Made by a program: the position numbers and the translations under genes. Source: Actinomycetota bacterium (GTDB lineage Bacteria > Actinomycetota > Thermoleophilia > Solirubrobacterales > JACPNS01). Taken from it: a stretch of 64,000 nt of DNA. Shown here one piece after another: positions 10,641-19,841 of the stretch. The number at the start of each line of letters is the position of its first letter. Positions within the stretch are counted from its first letter, which is position 1. The stretch lies in contig JACQZY010000003.1 in NCBI GenBank assembly GCA_016213645.1, forward strand, positions 68,749-132,748, written 5' to 3'. Below the pieces are notes generated by a model that had not been told where the DNA came from, made no database searches, and worked only from the letters and a program-made list of their open reading frames with translations.

Positions 10641-12839
10641 TCAGCCGGATCCTTCTACCAACTTATCGGAATCCGGCCTTCCTCGCAAATAGAGCACGCC
10701 GGTTCCTAGATAGATCGTTCCGATGATCATGATCGCGGGTCCGGAGTCGTTGGCCAGCGCACCGATCACGGTCGCCGCGACCCCTCCGGACAGCGCGGCA
10801 CGGTAGGGACGGCGAGCGGCCGCGTCCTCGCCGGGCCCAACCAGCGGCGCGAGCAATCGTTCTCGCTTCACCCAGCCCCAAATCAGCATGCCGAAGGCCA
10901 CCAGCACGATCGCCCACACACCGCCGGCCTGAGCGCCCTGCACGCTGGAGCGGAAACGGCGAAAAACCACGGTGAGGATGTCGCCCGGTCCGTTTGCGTC
11001 CTGGAACGTTCTGGTGAGATGCGATTCACCGCCGGTCACGGCGTCCAGCAAAGCGATCAGCGCCAACGCGGCCACCGGCAGCGCCGCCAGCAGCGCCAGC
11101 CGGCCGACGGTCAGTTTGACGCGCGCCACGTAGAGCGCGGCGGTGCCAAAGCCGGCCGCGACCATAACCACGCCACCGACGTCGGCGCCGAGTCTGCCGG
11201 AGCCTAGAAAGATCGCCATCGCCGCGCCGACCGCGGCGAACGCCCGCGCCGGGCGCACACCGGCGCGATCGCACATGAACGCGCCGCAGGCGAGTAACGC
11301 GCTGAGCGTCAGCACCGTTTCGATTTCATTGCCAGCGCCGAAGAAGCGCGCGCCGTAAAGCGGATTGGAGCCGAGCAATGACTGGCCGGTGAACCGCGAA
11401 CCCAACAGCGCGAAGTCGATCGCCTGTAACGTCATCACCGAGCAGACCGGCAACCACGGCGCACGCGGCCAGCGCACGAAACGGTCGGTAGCAAGGGCCA
11501 GGCCGAGCGATCCGAAGACGGCAATATCAACCTCCGTCTGGCGCGACGGCCGCAACGCCGCCGCGACCAGCAGCATCGCCGGCAGCCAAAGCAGCGAAAG
11601 CCCCACAAGACGCTGCACGCGCGCGGTCATCTCGCGTCTTCGACCGGTCAGCCGGCCCAGCAGAGTGACGGCCAGTAGCACCAGTAGGAAAAGCACAAGT
11701 ACGTCCTTGCCGAAGGGTGCGCGACGCGCGGCGATCAGTTCGAACCGCGCCGACATCGCCCGTAGCTGCTTTGCGTCAAGCCGGTGCGCGGGCTCGATCG
11801 GGCGCCCCTGCATGGATCTTGGACGACGCGTGCCGACGCGTTGCAGGATCGTCGCGGCGATATCGGTGGAGGCGACCAGACCGTCACGGCGAGTCGATGC
11901 CGATTTGATCCCGCCGTCTCCACCAAGACCGCGCACGCCGATGCTGAGCAAACGCGTTCGCGCAGGGTTCGGCGGTGCCTGCACCACGATCAGCATGCGT
12001 TGCGGCTGGTGCGCCGCGATCCTGCGGATCGCGCCCAGCCCGAAGCCCCCCGGAGGCAGCTCCGCCACCACAACGCCGAAATTCTCTTGCACACGCTCGA
12101 TCGAGGCAGCCAGCCGATCCGGCGATACGACCTTCGCCCGGCGCACCGAGTCGCCGCCGGCCATCGCCGCGATCGCGGTGGTCACCGGCGCGCCTCGCGC
12201 GCCGACCCAGGCGGTGAACACGTCGGTGCCTTCCAGCGAACAGCCGAGCAGACCCGGTTGCAGGTTCGCCGGCGCCGCCTCTGCTCGGTCGATCAGCCGG
12301 CTCCAGCCCTTCACGCGCGCGACCTCGGCGTGGCCGTCAACGATCAGACCGGGGGCCGGTGGCGCGACCGGGCGATACAGACTGCTGGCCGCACGCGAAC
12401 CCTGTGAGATGTCGAGCATCATCTGGACCGGGCTGTACTTGCCGATCGTCGGGCTGAAAAGTCCGACCGAGAACCCCGGCAGTCCCAGTAGATCCTCGGT
12501 GAGCACCGGCGTAGGCGTGTGGATCGGACCGGGCAGAAACAACAGAGTCACCGCACGGCGCTGGTCGACCGGTGAGGCCGGTGTGAACGGCAGCCCGTGC
12601 GTGGCCGCTTCGCGCGCGCCGGAAGAAGCGGGACAGGTGGCGTGATCGGAGCCGACAAATGCCGATACGGCATCGGGGCCGCTCGCGGATACGGCGGAGC
12701 CGGGCACTTTTGCCTGCGTTCGGCCCGCCAGAAATGCCATCGCTGCGACCGCAAGCAATAAACAAGCCGCCGTGCGACAGCACAGATCCCGGCCGGCGGC
12801 CGGCCTCGAACCGCGCAGTCGAGCCTCTGGCCGGGACAT
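10641..12839 (-). CDS. Large membrane protein with an alkaline-phosphatase-like extracytoplasmic region
   Basis: A 732-residue protein. A signal-anchor (about residues 25-42) is followed by roughly 340 extracytoplasmic residues and then eight to ten transmembrane segments (about residues 385-720). The soluble part ends with STDIAATILQRVG, which resembles the late 'TDiaPTiL' motif of the alkaline-phosphatase/sulfatase superfamily. I do not see a clear nucleophile Thr/Ser with its metal ligands, so activity is doubtful. The membrane part has short polar motifs (FFGAGNEIE, LGADVGG, NDSGP) that look conserved and may be functional. It diverges from hemQ. Function unknown. Confidence 0.7.
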   Translation of the reverse strand: MSRPEARLRGSRPAAGRDLCCRTAACLLLAVAAMAFLAGRTQAKVPGSAVSASGPDAVSAFVGSDHATCPASSGAREAATHGLPFTPASPVDQRRAVTLLFLPGPIHTPTPVLTEDLLGLPGFSVGLFSPTIGKYSPVQMMLDISQGSRAASSLYRPVAPPAPGLIVDGHAEVARVKGWSRLIDRAEAAPANLQPGLLGCSLEGTDVFTAWVGARGAPVTTAIAAMAGGDSVRRAKVVSPDRLAASIERVQENFGVVVAELPPGGFGLGAIRRIAAHQPQRMLIVVQAPPNPARTRLLSIGVRGLGGDGGIKSASTRRDGLVASTDIAATILQRVGTRRPRSMQGRPIEPAHRLDAKQLRAMSARFELIAARRAPFGKDVLVLFLLVLLAVTLLGRLTGRRREMTARVQRLVGLSLLWLPAMLLVAAALRPSRQTEVDIAVFGSLGLALATDRFVRWPRAPWLPVCSVMTLQAIDFALLGSRFTGQSLLGSNPLYGARFFGAGNEIETVLTLSALLACGAFMCDRAGVRPARAFAAVGAAMAIFLGSGRLGADVGGVVMVAAGFGTAALYVARVKLTVGRLALLAALPVAALALIALLDAVTGGESHLTRTFQDANGPGDILTVVFRRFRSSVQGAQAGGVWAIVLVAFGMLIWGWVKRERLLAPLVGPGEDAAARRPYRAALSGGVAATVIGALANDSGPAIMIIGTIYLGTGVLYLRGRPDSDKLVEGSG

Positions 12840-12912
12840 TCCGGCGACTATACCGGCGGCCGGGACCGCAACCGCCGCCGCCGGGCGCGTTCGCCGTTAG
12901 GCTTAACCGCCG

Positions 12913-13611
12913 ATGGCCGACCAATCGTTCGTCAAGTTCACGTTCTTCCGCGTTGACCCGCAGTGGCGGCGACGCCTGCCCGAGGAACGCAGCCGCGACA
13001 AGAGCGAATTCGCGGCGGCCTGCCACAACTTCGCGCAGAACCGCTTTTTGCGTGCTTACTCGACCATCGGCACCAAGGGCACCGACGACCTGATGCTGTG
13101 GACCGCCTCGCCGAACCTGGACGACATCCACGAACTTCACGTCGTGCTCAACCAAAGCGGCATCATGCGATACGCCGAAGTCAGCCATTCGTTTTTGGCG
13201 CTGACAAAGAATTCTCCGTACAGCAACGAAGACCGCACGCAAGTTCGGCCCGGCGACGGCAAGTACCTGTTCGTCTATCCGTTCGTGAAGACGCGCGAGT
13301 GGTACATGCTGCCGATGGAGGAACGCATGCGCGTGATGAAAGAACACATTGAGGTCGGTCGCGAGTATCCAGAAATCGACCTCAACACCACATACTCCTT
13401 TGGACTGGACGACCAGGAGTTCGTGGTCGCGTTCGAAGCCGACAAACCCGGCGAATTTCTGGAGCTGGTGCAGCGCCTGCGCGAGACCGAGTCCAGCCTC
13501 TACACCAAGCGCGACACACCGATGTTCGCCTGCATCGCGATGTCGATCGAAAAGGCGCTGAACGCGCTCGACGGCACCGCGCCGGTGCCTGACGCCCAGT
13601 CGCTGAACTAG
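12913..13611 (+). CDS. hemQ: Coproheme decarboxylase (chlorite dismutase family)
   Basis: A 232-residue cytoplasmic enzyme that oxidatively decarboxylates coproheme III to heme b in the coproporphyrin-dependent heme pathway of Gram-positive bacteria. Diagnostic segments are MADQSFVKFTFFRV at the start, KGTDDLMLWTAS, the catalytic-Tyr region YPFVKTREWYML (about residues 122-133) and the proximal heme-ligand His in MKEHIEVGR (about residue 145). Length matches actinobacterial HemQ. It shares a 73-bp divergent promoter gap with the large membrane protein gene. No other heme-synthesis genes are adjacent. Confidence 0.95.
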   Translation: MADQSFVKFTFFRVDPQWRRRLPEERSRDKSEFAAACHNFAQNRFLRAYSTIGTKGTDDLMLWTASPNLDDIHELHVVLNQSGIMRYAEVSHSFLALTKNSPYSNEDRTQVRPGDGKYLFVYPFVKTREWYMLPMEERMRVMKEHIEVGREYPEIDLNTTYSFGLDDQEFVVAFEADKPGEFLELVQRLRETESSLYTKRDTPMFACIAMSIEKALNALDGTAPVPDAQSLN

Positions 13612-13646
13612 CTGATTGGACCCGCTGCCGGGCCGGCCGTGGTCGC

Positions 13647-15026
13647 TTAGGCGCGTTCGGCTGCGCCCGACGCGATCCGCGTCATCTCGTCCACGTTGAC
13701 GAGCTTCACGCGCGGGCGGCCTTGAGCCTCGCCTTCGCTCTGCTCGTGCTCGTCGATCAAGCCCCATCCCCGCCAGCTTGTGAACGCGGGAACGCGTTCG
13801 CGCAGCCAATCGCTCGGGTCGCCGTCAGCCGTTGGGTTGCCCAGCAGACCCGCGTCGCGGTCCTCGATGATCTTGGCGACGGTGCCGGTGGCGCACTTCT
13901 TGTTGGTGCCGATCACACCCGACGGCCCGCGCTTGACCCATCCCGCGCAGTACTCACCCGGTAACGCGTTACCGGACTCGTCGCAGACCCTGCCTTCCTG
14001 GTTGCGGATCAACCCTCGCTTGGGCTCGAACGGCACGTCGTCCAGCGGGTTGCCGCGGTATCCGATCGAACGCAGCACAATGCCGCAATCGAGCGTCTCG
14101 CTCTCCCCCGTGTCGACCGCTCGCAGCGCGCCGTCGGCGCCGGCCTCGATCTTGTTTACGCCGATACGCAGGCCTTCAACCTTTTCGTCCCCGAGAATCT
14201 CAAGCGGCGAACGCAAGAACTTCAGCACCACACGGTGGCTCTTGCCAGTCGGCTCGCGCCGGGCGTACTCGCGCAGGATCTCCACGTTCTTGCGCGCCGT
14301 CGCATCAGCGGCGTCGCTCTCCAGCCAGTCCGCGCTGGCCTCGTCAAGCTCCAGATCCGCAGGATCGACGACAACGTCGGCGCGTTTAAGCTCGCCCAAT
14401 TCGAGCAGTTCCGGGTTGGTGAACGCCGCCTGCGCCGGACCGCGCCGGCCCAACAGCACGACCTCTTTGACGTTGGACTTCGCCAGCGCCGCGATCGCGT
14501 GATCGGCCGTGTCGGTGGGCGCAAGCTCATCGGGGCCCAGCACCAGCATGCGCGCAACGTCAATCGCGACGTTGCCGTTGCCGATCACGACCGCACGCTC
14601 CGCCGACAGGTCGAACTGCCGATCCGCATAGTCCGGGTGCCCGTTGTACCAAGCCACAAACTCGGTGGCGGCGTATGAGCCGGGAAGGTCCTCGCCGTCC
14701 ACTCCCAGCCTGTTGTCGGCGCTTGTGCCGGTGGAATAGACAACGACGTCGTACCGCTGCAGAAGCTCCGCCCGTGTGATGTCGCGACCGAGCTTGACGC
14801 CGCCGAAGAAGCGGAAGTTCTCATGACTCGCGGTCTTTTCGTAGACGCGAGTCACGTTTTTGATCTTCGGGTGATCCGGCGCCACGCCAAAGCGCACCAG
14901 TCCGAATGGCACCGGCAGCACGTCGATCAGATCGACGGCGAAGCCTTCGGCGAGCAACTGGCCGGTTGTGTAGAAACCCGACGGGCCCGCGCCGACCACA
15001 ACGGCGCGCTTGATGTCTGCGCTCAT
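13647..15026 (-). CDS. fprA: NADPH-ferredoxin (adrenodoxin-type) reductase
   Basis: A 459-residue FAD flavoprotein that passes electrons from NADPH to ferredoxins. It has the FAD-binding GAGPSGFYT (about residues 12-20), the family signature PVPFGLVRFGVAPDHP and the NADP-binding GNGNVAID (about residue 165). A C-terminal WVKRGPSGVIGTNK segment is typical of the adrenodoxin reductase/FprA group. It converges with hemQ and diverges from a lipoprotein gene. Likely partners are ferredoxins for P450 or Fe-S systems; a Fe-S assembly set follows within 2 kb. Confidence 0.94.
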   Translation of the reverse strand: MSADIKRAVVVGAGPSGFYTTGQLLAEGFAVDLIDVLPVPFGLVRFGVAPDHPKIKNVTRVYEKTASHENFRFFGGVKLGRDITRAELLQRYDVVVYSTGTSADNRLGVDGEDLPGSYAATEFVAWYNGHPDYADRQFDLSAERAVVIGNGNVAIDVARMLVLGPDELAPTDTADHAIAALAKSNVKEVVLLGRRGPAQAAFTNPELLELGELKRADVVVDPADLELDEASADWLESDAADATARKNVEILREYARREPTGKSHRVVLKFLRSPLEILGDEKVEGLRIGVNKIEAGADGALRAVDTGESETLDCGIVLRSIGYRGNPLDDVPFEPKRGLIRNQEGRVCDESGNALPGEYCAGWVKRGPSGVIGTNKKCATGTVAKIIEDRDAGLLGNPTADGDPSDWLRERVPAFTSWRGWGLIDEHEQSEGEAQGRPRVKLVNVDEMTRIASGAAERA

Positions 15027-15213
15027 CGCTCAGCCTTTCGCACCGCGCCAAACCTGCGGCGGCCGAGCCTTGAACGGATTGAGACGGCCATGTAGACGTT
15101 CATCGAAAACCCCCTCGTTAGCTGCACGGGCACCGACCGGATCGACGTCGGCGGAGCCGGTGATGTTATCCGTGTCCAAGCCACGGGGGCCCCGATATAT
15201 AGTCAGAATCCGC

Positions 15214-16233
15214 ATGGCGATTCGACGCATAGCCGCCACAATGGCGATCGCTCTACTGACGGTGGCGACGGTCGGCTGCGGCGAGCAGGCAAAGAAACCC
15301 ACTCCCGCATGGCTGATGCAGATCGAGGCCGCTGAGCCGGTCGACCTTGACTCCTATCCAAAGTCCGACGGCGTGAAAACGCTCGACCAGCTACGGCGCG
15401 AAGCTCAAGGCGGCGCCGTCGACGACACGGTGTTCATGCCGGCCGCCAACGATTTTGTCGCCGGACGCGTAAACCGATTGCCGTTCGGCATCTTCAGCCT
15501 CGACAACACGCCGCTTTGGGGACCGACAGTGATCTATTTGGCCGACCGTCCCGCGGGCGTCGCCAGCGGGCCGTTCCCGGTGCGCGCGATGGCCCTCGAC
15601 GTGCCGAAGCAGCACCGCAGCAAAACTTCAGCGAGCGACTACGAAACGATCGGAAGCGGGTTTTACAGATTTGATGTCAAGGCCAAGCCCAAAGCCCGCT
15701 CGATCAGTCTGCTCGCGCTGACGCGCGTAGACGACGCGGTACACGCCGCGCTCGGCGAGATCGACCTGGCGAAAGACGACCCCGCACCCGCGCCGGGTGA
15801 ACGCGCGCCCGCGATCAAAACAGACACACTCAAGAGCGCGGACGGTGACGTCACCAAGATCGACACGCGCGTACCGCCGTCCGACATGCACGACATCAGC
15901 CTGGACGCCGCGCTCAAACTGCACAAACCGATCGTGTTGCTGTTTGCGACGCCGTCGTTCTGCAAATCTCGCGTTTGCGCCCCGGTCGTGGACGTCGCCG
16001 GACAGGTGATGTCGCGCACCGGCGACGACGCGATCTTCATCCACCAGGAGATCTATCGCGACAACGACCCGAACAAGGGTTTCCGCCGGCCGGTTTTACG
16101 ATTTGGCATCACCAGCGAGCCGTTCACCTTCGTGATCGGCGCCGACGGCCGCGTTTCCGACCAGCTACAAGGGCCGTTCGTCGCCGAAGAACTGGAAGCC
16201 GCGATCAAACGAGCGGCCGCACAGCGCGACTAG
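15214..16233 (+). CDS. Thioredoxin-fold lipoprotein with a CX4C motif
   Basis: A 339-residue protein. An N-terminal hydrophobic segment ends in a lipobox-like VGC (Cys about residue 24), so it is probably anchored outside the membrane. The C-terminal half reads as a thioredoxin fold: a strand LHKPIVLLFATPSF, then CKSRVC, and later the cis-Pro-like region EPFTFVIGADGRV. The cysteines are spaced CX4C instead of the classical CXXC. The frame is open upstream to 15010, but the ATG at 15214 gives a proper export signal. It overlaps the convergent erpA stop by 4 nt. Role in extracytoplasmic redox or Fe-S/heme maturation is only suggested by the neighbours. Confidence 0.78.
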   Translation: MAIRRIAATMAIALLTVATVGCGEQAKKPTPAWLMQIEAAEPVDLDSYPKSDGVKTLDQLRREAQGGAVDDTVFMPAANDFVAGRVNRLPFGIFSLDNTPLWGPTVIYLADRPAGVASGPFPVRAMALDVPKQHRSKTSASDYETIGSGFYRFDVKAKPKARSISLLALTRVDDAVHAALGEIDLAKDDPAPAPGERAPAIKTDTLKSADGDVTKIDTRVPPSDMHDISLDAALKLHKPIVLLFATPSFCKSRVCAPVVDVAGQVMSRTGDDAIFIHQEIYRDNDPNKGFRRPVLRFGITSEPFTFVIGADGRVSDQLQGPFVAEELEAAIKRAAAQRD

Positions 16234-16604
16234 AACGCCGCGCCGCTCGGGCAGTTGACGTCTTCCGGGTTTTCGTCCTTGACGCGGAACGACGAACCGC
16301 AGCCACAGGCGGCAACGACGTTCGGGTTGTTCACCTGAAAACCCGCGCCGGTGAGACCTTCGATGTAATCGACCTCGGACTGATCCACATAGCGCAGCGA
16401 CGTTTCGTCGACGAGGATCTTGATGCCCTGAGTTTCAAACACATGGTCGTCGTCGCGCTTTTCGTCAAGCGCGAGCGAGTACGTGAAACCTGAGCAACCG
16501 CCGCCCTTCACGCCGACGCGCAAACCGGCGTCCTCGGTGCTCTTGTTCTGGCCCGTCAGATATTCCTTGACCTTCTCGGCCGCAAGATCCGTAAGCGTCA
16601 ACAT
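16230..16604 (-). CDS. erpA: A-type iron-sulfur cluster insertion protein
   Basis: A 124-residue HesB/IscA/ErpA family carrier that receives and delivers Fe-S clusters in the cytoplasm. The three ligand cysteines are present: GGGCSGF (about residue 37) and ACGCGS (about residues 101-103). ErpA and IscA cannot be separated from sequence alone; single-copy actinobacterial members are usually annotated ErpA. It is divergent from bolA-grxD. Confidence 0.93.
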   Translation of the reverse strand: MLTLTDLAAEKVKEYLTGQNKSTEDAGLRVGVKGGGCSGFTYSLALDEKRDDDHVFETQGIKILVDETSLRYVDQSEVDYIEGLTGAGFQVNNPNVVAACGCGSSFRVKDENPEDVNCPSGAAF

Positions 16605-16765
16605 CGTTCTCTCAATCCTCGTTTCGGCGGCGGCCCCGGCGGCCGCACATATCCTGACTGCAGTCCATTTTACAGCGCCCGCAGCGTAAATCGCCGATTC
16701 TCATCGGTTTTCACATTCCGGCTGTGTTATCGACAGTCAACGGATTCTCGATACCCTCTGGTCTG

Positions 16766-17005
16766 ATGACGATGATTGCGGAGATCAAGCAGCGCATCGA
16801 AGAAGCCCTTCCCGGGGCCGTAGCCGATGTCACGGACACCGTCGGCGACGGCAATCACTTCCGGGCAGAGGTCACCGCGCCGCAGTTTGAGGGTCTGTCC
16901 CGCATCGAACAGCATCAACTGATCAATCGAATCTTCACCGGGGAGCTTGGCGGACGCATCCACGCGCTCGCGATCAAGACCCAGGTGCCGGCGGTCGTCG
17001 AGTAG
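16766..17005 (+). CDS. bolA: BolA family protein
   Basis: A 79-residue BolA-fold protein. The family binds monothiol glutaredoxins and shares a [2Fe-2S] cluster with them. The core GNHFRAEV and the helix RIEQHQLINRIF, with its conserved His, are present, ending in HALAIKTQVP. The start at MTMIAEIKQR is preferred over the in-frame upstream codon at 16724, which adds 14 residues without homology; ATG 16772 is also possible. It lies 26 nt before the CGFS glutaredoxin gene, its expected partner. Confidence 0.92.
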   Translation: MTMIAEIKQRIEEALPGAVADVTDTVGDGNHFRAEVTAPQFEGLSRIEQHQLINRIFTGELGGRIHALAIKTQVPAVVE

Positions 17006-17031
17006 ACGCGCCGGCCACGCCACTGGAGGCC

Positions 17032-17430
17032 ATGATGGAAAACGAACTGCGCGCCCATATTCAGAAGCTGATCGACGAGAACGAGGTGATCCTCTTCATG
17101 AAGGGCAACCCGGAGGCGCCTGCGTGCGGCTTTTCGGCCCGCGCGGTGGCGATCATGAACTCGATCGGTAAGGCGTACTCCGCGGTCGACATCCTGCCCG
17201 ACCCACGCATCCGCGAGGAACTTTCCTCGATCAGCGACTGGCCGACGATCCCACAGCTGTTCGTCAACGGCAAGCTGGTCGGCGGTAGTGACATCATGGT
17301 CGAGATGTACGACGACGGCGAACTGGCAAAGGTGATGGGTGTTGAGCAGCCGTCCGATGAGAACCGCCCCGCGGCAGTTGACGCGAAGCCCCAAGCGCCT
17401 GCGCTGCAGCTTGAGAACAAACTCGACTGA
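17032..17430 (+). CDS. grxD: Monothiol glutaredoxin, CGFS type
   Basis: A 132-residue Grx4/Grx5-like protein that holds a [2Fe-2S] cluster with glutathione or another thiol and a partner. The active site is CGFS (Cys32), followed by WPTIPQLFVNGKLVGGSDI, which contains the conserved cis-Pro and the GG-D thiol-binding segment. A roughly 25-residue polar tail after the fold is unusual. Most actinobacteria use mycothiol rather than glutathione, so the natural thiol ligand is an open question. It is the second gene of the bolA unit. Confidence 0.94.
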   Translation: MMENELRAHIQKLIDENEVILFMKGNPEAPACGFSARAVAIMNSIGKAYSAVDILPDPRIREELSSISDWPTIPQLFVNGKLVGGSDIMVEMYDDGELAKVMGVEQPSDENRPAAVDAKPQAPALQLENKLD

Positions 17431-17497
17431 CCAAATTGCGTAAGCGCCGTCGGCCCGTGGTCGGCGGCGACCGTGCAACCGATTAGGCTCGCAGCCC

Positions 17498-18364
17498 ATG
17501 GCCGTTCGCATCGTCTGTGACAGCACCACCTACCTGACGAGCGAGCAGATCACTTCGTGGGACATCGAAGAGGTCAGCCTGTCCGTGGTGTGGGGCGAGA
17601 CCAGCCGGCTGGAGACCGAGATCACCGACCTCACGTCGTTCTACGACGAGCTGCGCGAGATGAAAAACCTGCCGACGACGTCGCAACCGTCGGTGGGACA
17701 GTTTCTGGAGACGTACTACCCGATCATCGACGCAGGCGACGACATCGTCTCGCTGCATTTCTCCAGTGGCATCTCGGGCACTTACAACTCTGCGGTACAG
17801 GCGCGAGAGCAGCTTTTGCGCGAAGGCATCGACGAAGATCGCGTGATTGTGATCGACACCGGTTCGGCCTGCGGCGGTTATGGCCTACTGGCGCTGGCGG
17901 CAGCCTCGAAAGCCCGCGCCGGCGGCACGCTCGAAGAGGTTCTGGAGGCCTATCGCCAGATGGACGAAGGACTCAGTTTCTGGTTCGCGATCGACACGCT
18001 GGAATACCTGCGGCGCGGCGGCCGTATCGGCGCCGTCGCTTCGTTCGTGGGTACTGCGATCAAGATCAAGCCGATTCTGACGGTCACCCGCGAGGGCATT
18101 GTCCCGGTTGAGCGGGTGCGCACCGAAAACCGCGTGCTGGCGCGCATCGTCGCGCTGGCGATGGAGTACATCCCCGAAGGCGGCGACTTCTTGGTGCAGC
18201 ATGTGCAGGCTCCGGACCGCGCACAGATCGTGATCGACGGCATTACCGGCCTGCTTGGCAAAGTTCCGATGATCACACCCGCCGAGATCGGCCCGGTGAT
18301 CGGCGCACACGTTGGTCCCGGACTAATCGGCGTCGGCGTACACCCGGCCGGACTGATCTACTGA
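17498..18364 (+). CDS. DegV family fatty-acid-binding protein
   Basis: A 288-residue DegV/FakB-type protein. The family binds a long-chain fatty acid between two domains and, in firmicutes, presents it to the kinase FakA. Visible marks are the N-terminal IVCDSTTYL, TSQPSVGQFLETY, the carboxylate-binding region SLHFSSGISGTYNSA, VIDTGSACGGYGLL and the late GAHVGPGLIGV. No FakA-like kinase is nearby. Confidence 0.92.
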   Translation: MAVRIVCDSTTYLTSEQITSWDIEEVSLSVVWGETSRLETEITDLTSFYDELREMKNLPTTSQPSVGQFLETYYPIIDAGDDIVSLHFSSGISGTYNSAVQAREQLLREGIDEDRVIVIDTGSACGGYGLLALAAASKARAGGTLEEVLEAYRQMDEGLSFWFAIDTLEYLRRGGRIGAVASFVGTAIKIKPILTVTREGIVPVERVRTENRVLARIVALAMEYIPEGGDFLVQHVQAPDRAQIVIDGITGLLGKVPMITPAEIGPVIGAHVGPGLIGVGVHPAGLIY

Positions 18365-18413
18365 CCGCGACCGGACCGCCGCTTGACGGTCGCGCAGGGC
18401 GGGTCGGTTTTGC

Positions 18414-19484
18414 TCAGCTCGTGGCGGGAGCCGGATTCGCAGGGCGTTTACGCGTTCGCGCCCCCCGCCAGAGGTCTTTGCCCACAATCTGCACCATCGC
18501 CGCCACCGGAATCGCCAACAACACGCCGAGCACGCCCAGCAGGCTGGCACCGATCAGCACCGCGATGATCGTCAGCAGCGGGTGCACGCTGATCGTGCGC
18601 CGGTAGATCACGGGCTGCAGCAGGTTGTTCTCCACGCCCTGGTATGCCGTCAGCACGATCAGCCAGATCACCGGATCCCAGGGGAAGTCTCCCAGCGCGG
18701 CCGCCGCGATCGTGATCAGTCCGCCCGCGATCGACGCTCCGACCATCGGGATCAGGTCCAGAAACGCCATCAGCACGGCCAGAGGCGCCGCAAACGGCAC
18801 GCCCAGCAAGCTCAAGGTCAGATAGGTGACCGACCCGGCCGCAACGCTGATGAGCAGATTCCCCAACACATAGCCTGAGATCACGCGATAGATCTCCTCG
18901 GCGATGCGTCGCGCGCGAAGCTGCCGCTCGCCGCCCAACTGATCGAGCGCCCAGGTCACCAGGCGAGGTCCGTCGAGCAGCATCAGAAAGACAAGCGTCA
19001 ACACCGTGATCAGCTGCACGAACGCCGAAAACGCGCCGAAAGTGATCGACTGCAGCGTCCCGGCGGCGCTGCCGAGCTGCGTCGGAAGTTCCTTGGCGGA
19101 CTGTTTGAGGCTGTCTACGACGTCGTAACGGTCGTTCAGGTCGCGGATCCAGCCGGTCCGCTGCAACCGGCTCAGCTGGTCGGGGACGTCCACCGCCAGC
19201 TCGCGCACCCCGGTTGCGATCGGCGGCACGACAAGTAGGCCGACCAACACCACCAGCAGGGCCACGATCACGTAAACCACCAAGATCGCCACCCAGCGCG
19301 GAATGCGCCCACGTCCCTCGAAGAAGTCCACCGCGGGCCCGAGCGCGACCGCGAGAAACGCGGCGATCAGCACCAGCCCAAGCGCGGTGCGCGCAAGGTA
19401 GACGAGATAGCAGAGAGCCGCCAGGCCCACCACCACGAAGAAGATCTTCGCGATCAGGCGCACGCTGACCGATGTCGCGGTCAC
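18414..19484 (-). CDS. AI-2E family transporter (PerM-like)
   Basis: A 356-residue polytopic membrane protein of the AI-2E/PerM family, with N-terminal paired hydrophobic helices, a periplasmic-loop region (about residues 85-140), and the conserved PLAVLMAFLDLIPMVGASIAG and NLLQPVIYRRTISVHPLL segments near the C-terminus. Members export small molecules or act as Na+/H+ antiporters; the substrate cannot be read from sequence. The 135-bp gap beyond its start holds imperfect GC-rich repeats and no gene. Confidence 0.92.
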   Translation of the reverse strand: MTATSVSVRLIAKIFFVVVGLAALCYLVYLARTALGLVLIAAFLAVALGPAVDFFEGRGRIPRWVAILVVYVIVALLVVLVGLLVVPPIATGVRELAVDVPDQLSRLQRTGWIRDLNDRYDVVDSLKQSAKELPTQLGSAAGTLQSITFGAFSAFVQLITVLTLVFLMLLDGPRLVTWALDQLGGERQLRARRIAEEIYRVISGYVLGNLLISVAAGSVTYLTLSLLGVPFAAPLAVLMAFLDLIPMVGASIAGGLITIAAAALGDFPWDPVIWLIVLTAYQGVENNLLQPVIYRRTISVHPLLTIIAVLIGASLLGVLGVLLAIPVAAMVQIVGKDLWRGARTRKRPANPAPATS

Positions 19485-19619
19485 ACTGGCAAGCTAACGC
19501 AGTGGGTGGATGCGAAGGCGTTGAGGGGTCGGCGGCGTGTTCAGACAGGGCGGGCGACGGCGTCAGCCTAGGCAGCCGGGGGCAGCCGTAACGGCCGGCA
19601 TCGGCCTTGACGGCAGGCG

Positions 19620-19841
19620 TCAGCCGTGACGGCGGCGCAGCCGCCGCACCATCATCGTGCCGACGACAAACCCGGCCACGCCAGCGGCGACAGTGAGCTG
19701 CTGTTTGTGCTCCGCCACGAAGCCACGCCAGTCGGTCAGGCGGGCAACTTCGGTGCGCGCGTTTTCGACCGAGGTGATCAGCGCCATGCGGTTCTCCTCG
19801 ATCGCGGCGCGAATCTGTTCTGGACTGCGTTCAAGCGTCAA
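19620..19841 (-). CDS. DUF3618 small membrane-associated protein
   Basis: A 73-residue protein with the DUF3618 pattern: the N-terminal SPEQIRAAIEENRMAL helix, an amphipathic middle (TDWRGFVAEHKQQL) and one hydrophobic helix with a basic end. Such proteins usually sit beside holin-X and DUF4235-like genes, as here. Function is unknown; a role in the cell envelope is inferred from context. It starts immediately after the holin-X stop codon, so the two are probably translated together. Confidence 0.8.
   Translation of the reverse strand: MTLERSPEQIRAAIEENRMALITSVENARTEVARLTDWRGFVAEHKQQLTVAAGVAGFVVGTMMVRRLRRRHG

Noticed and set aside
12337-13809. Minus-strand 490-codon frame across hemQ and the large membrane protein start
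   Set aside because: It overlaps hemQ on the opposite strand and the large membrane protein out of frame, with no family signature; a shadow.
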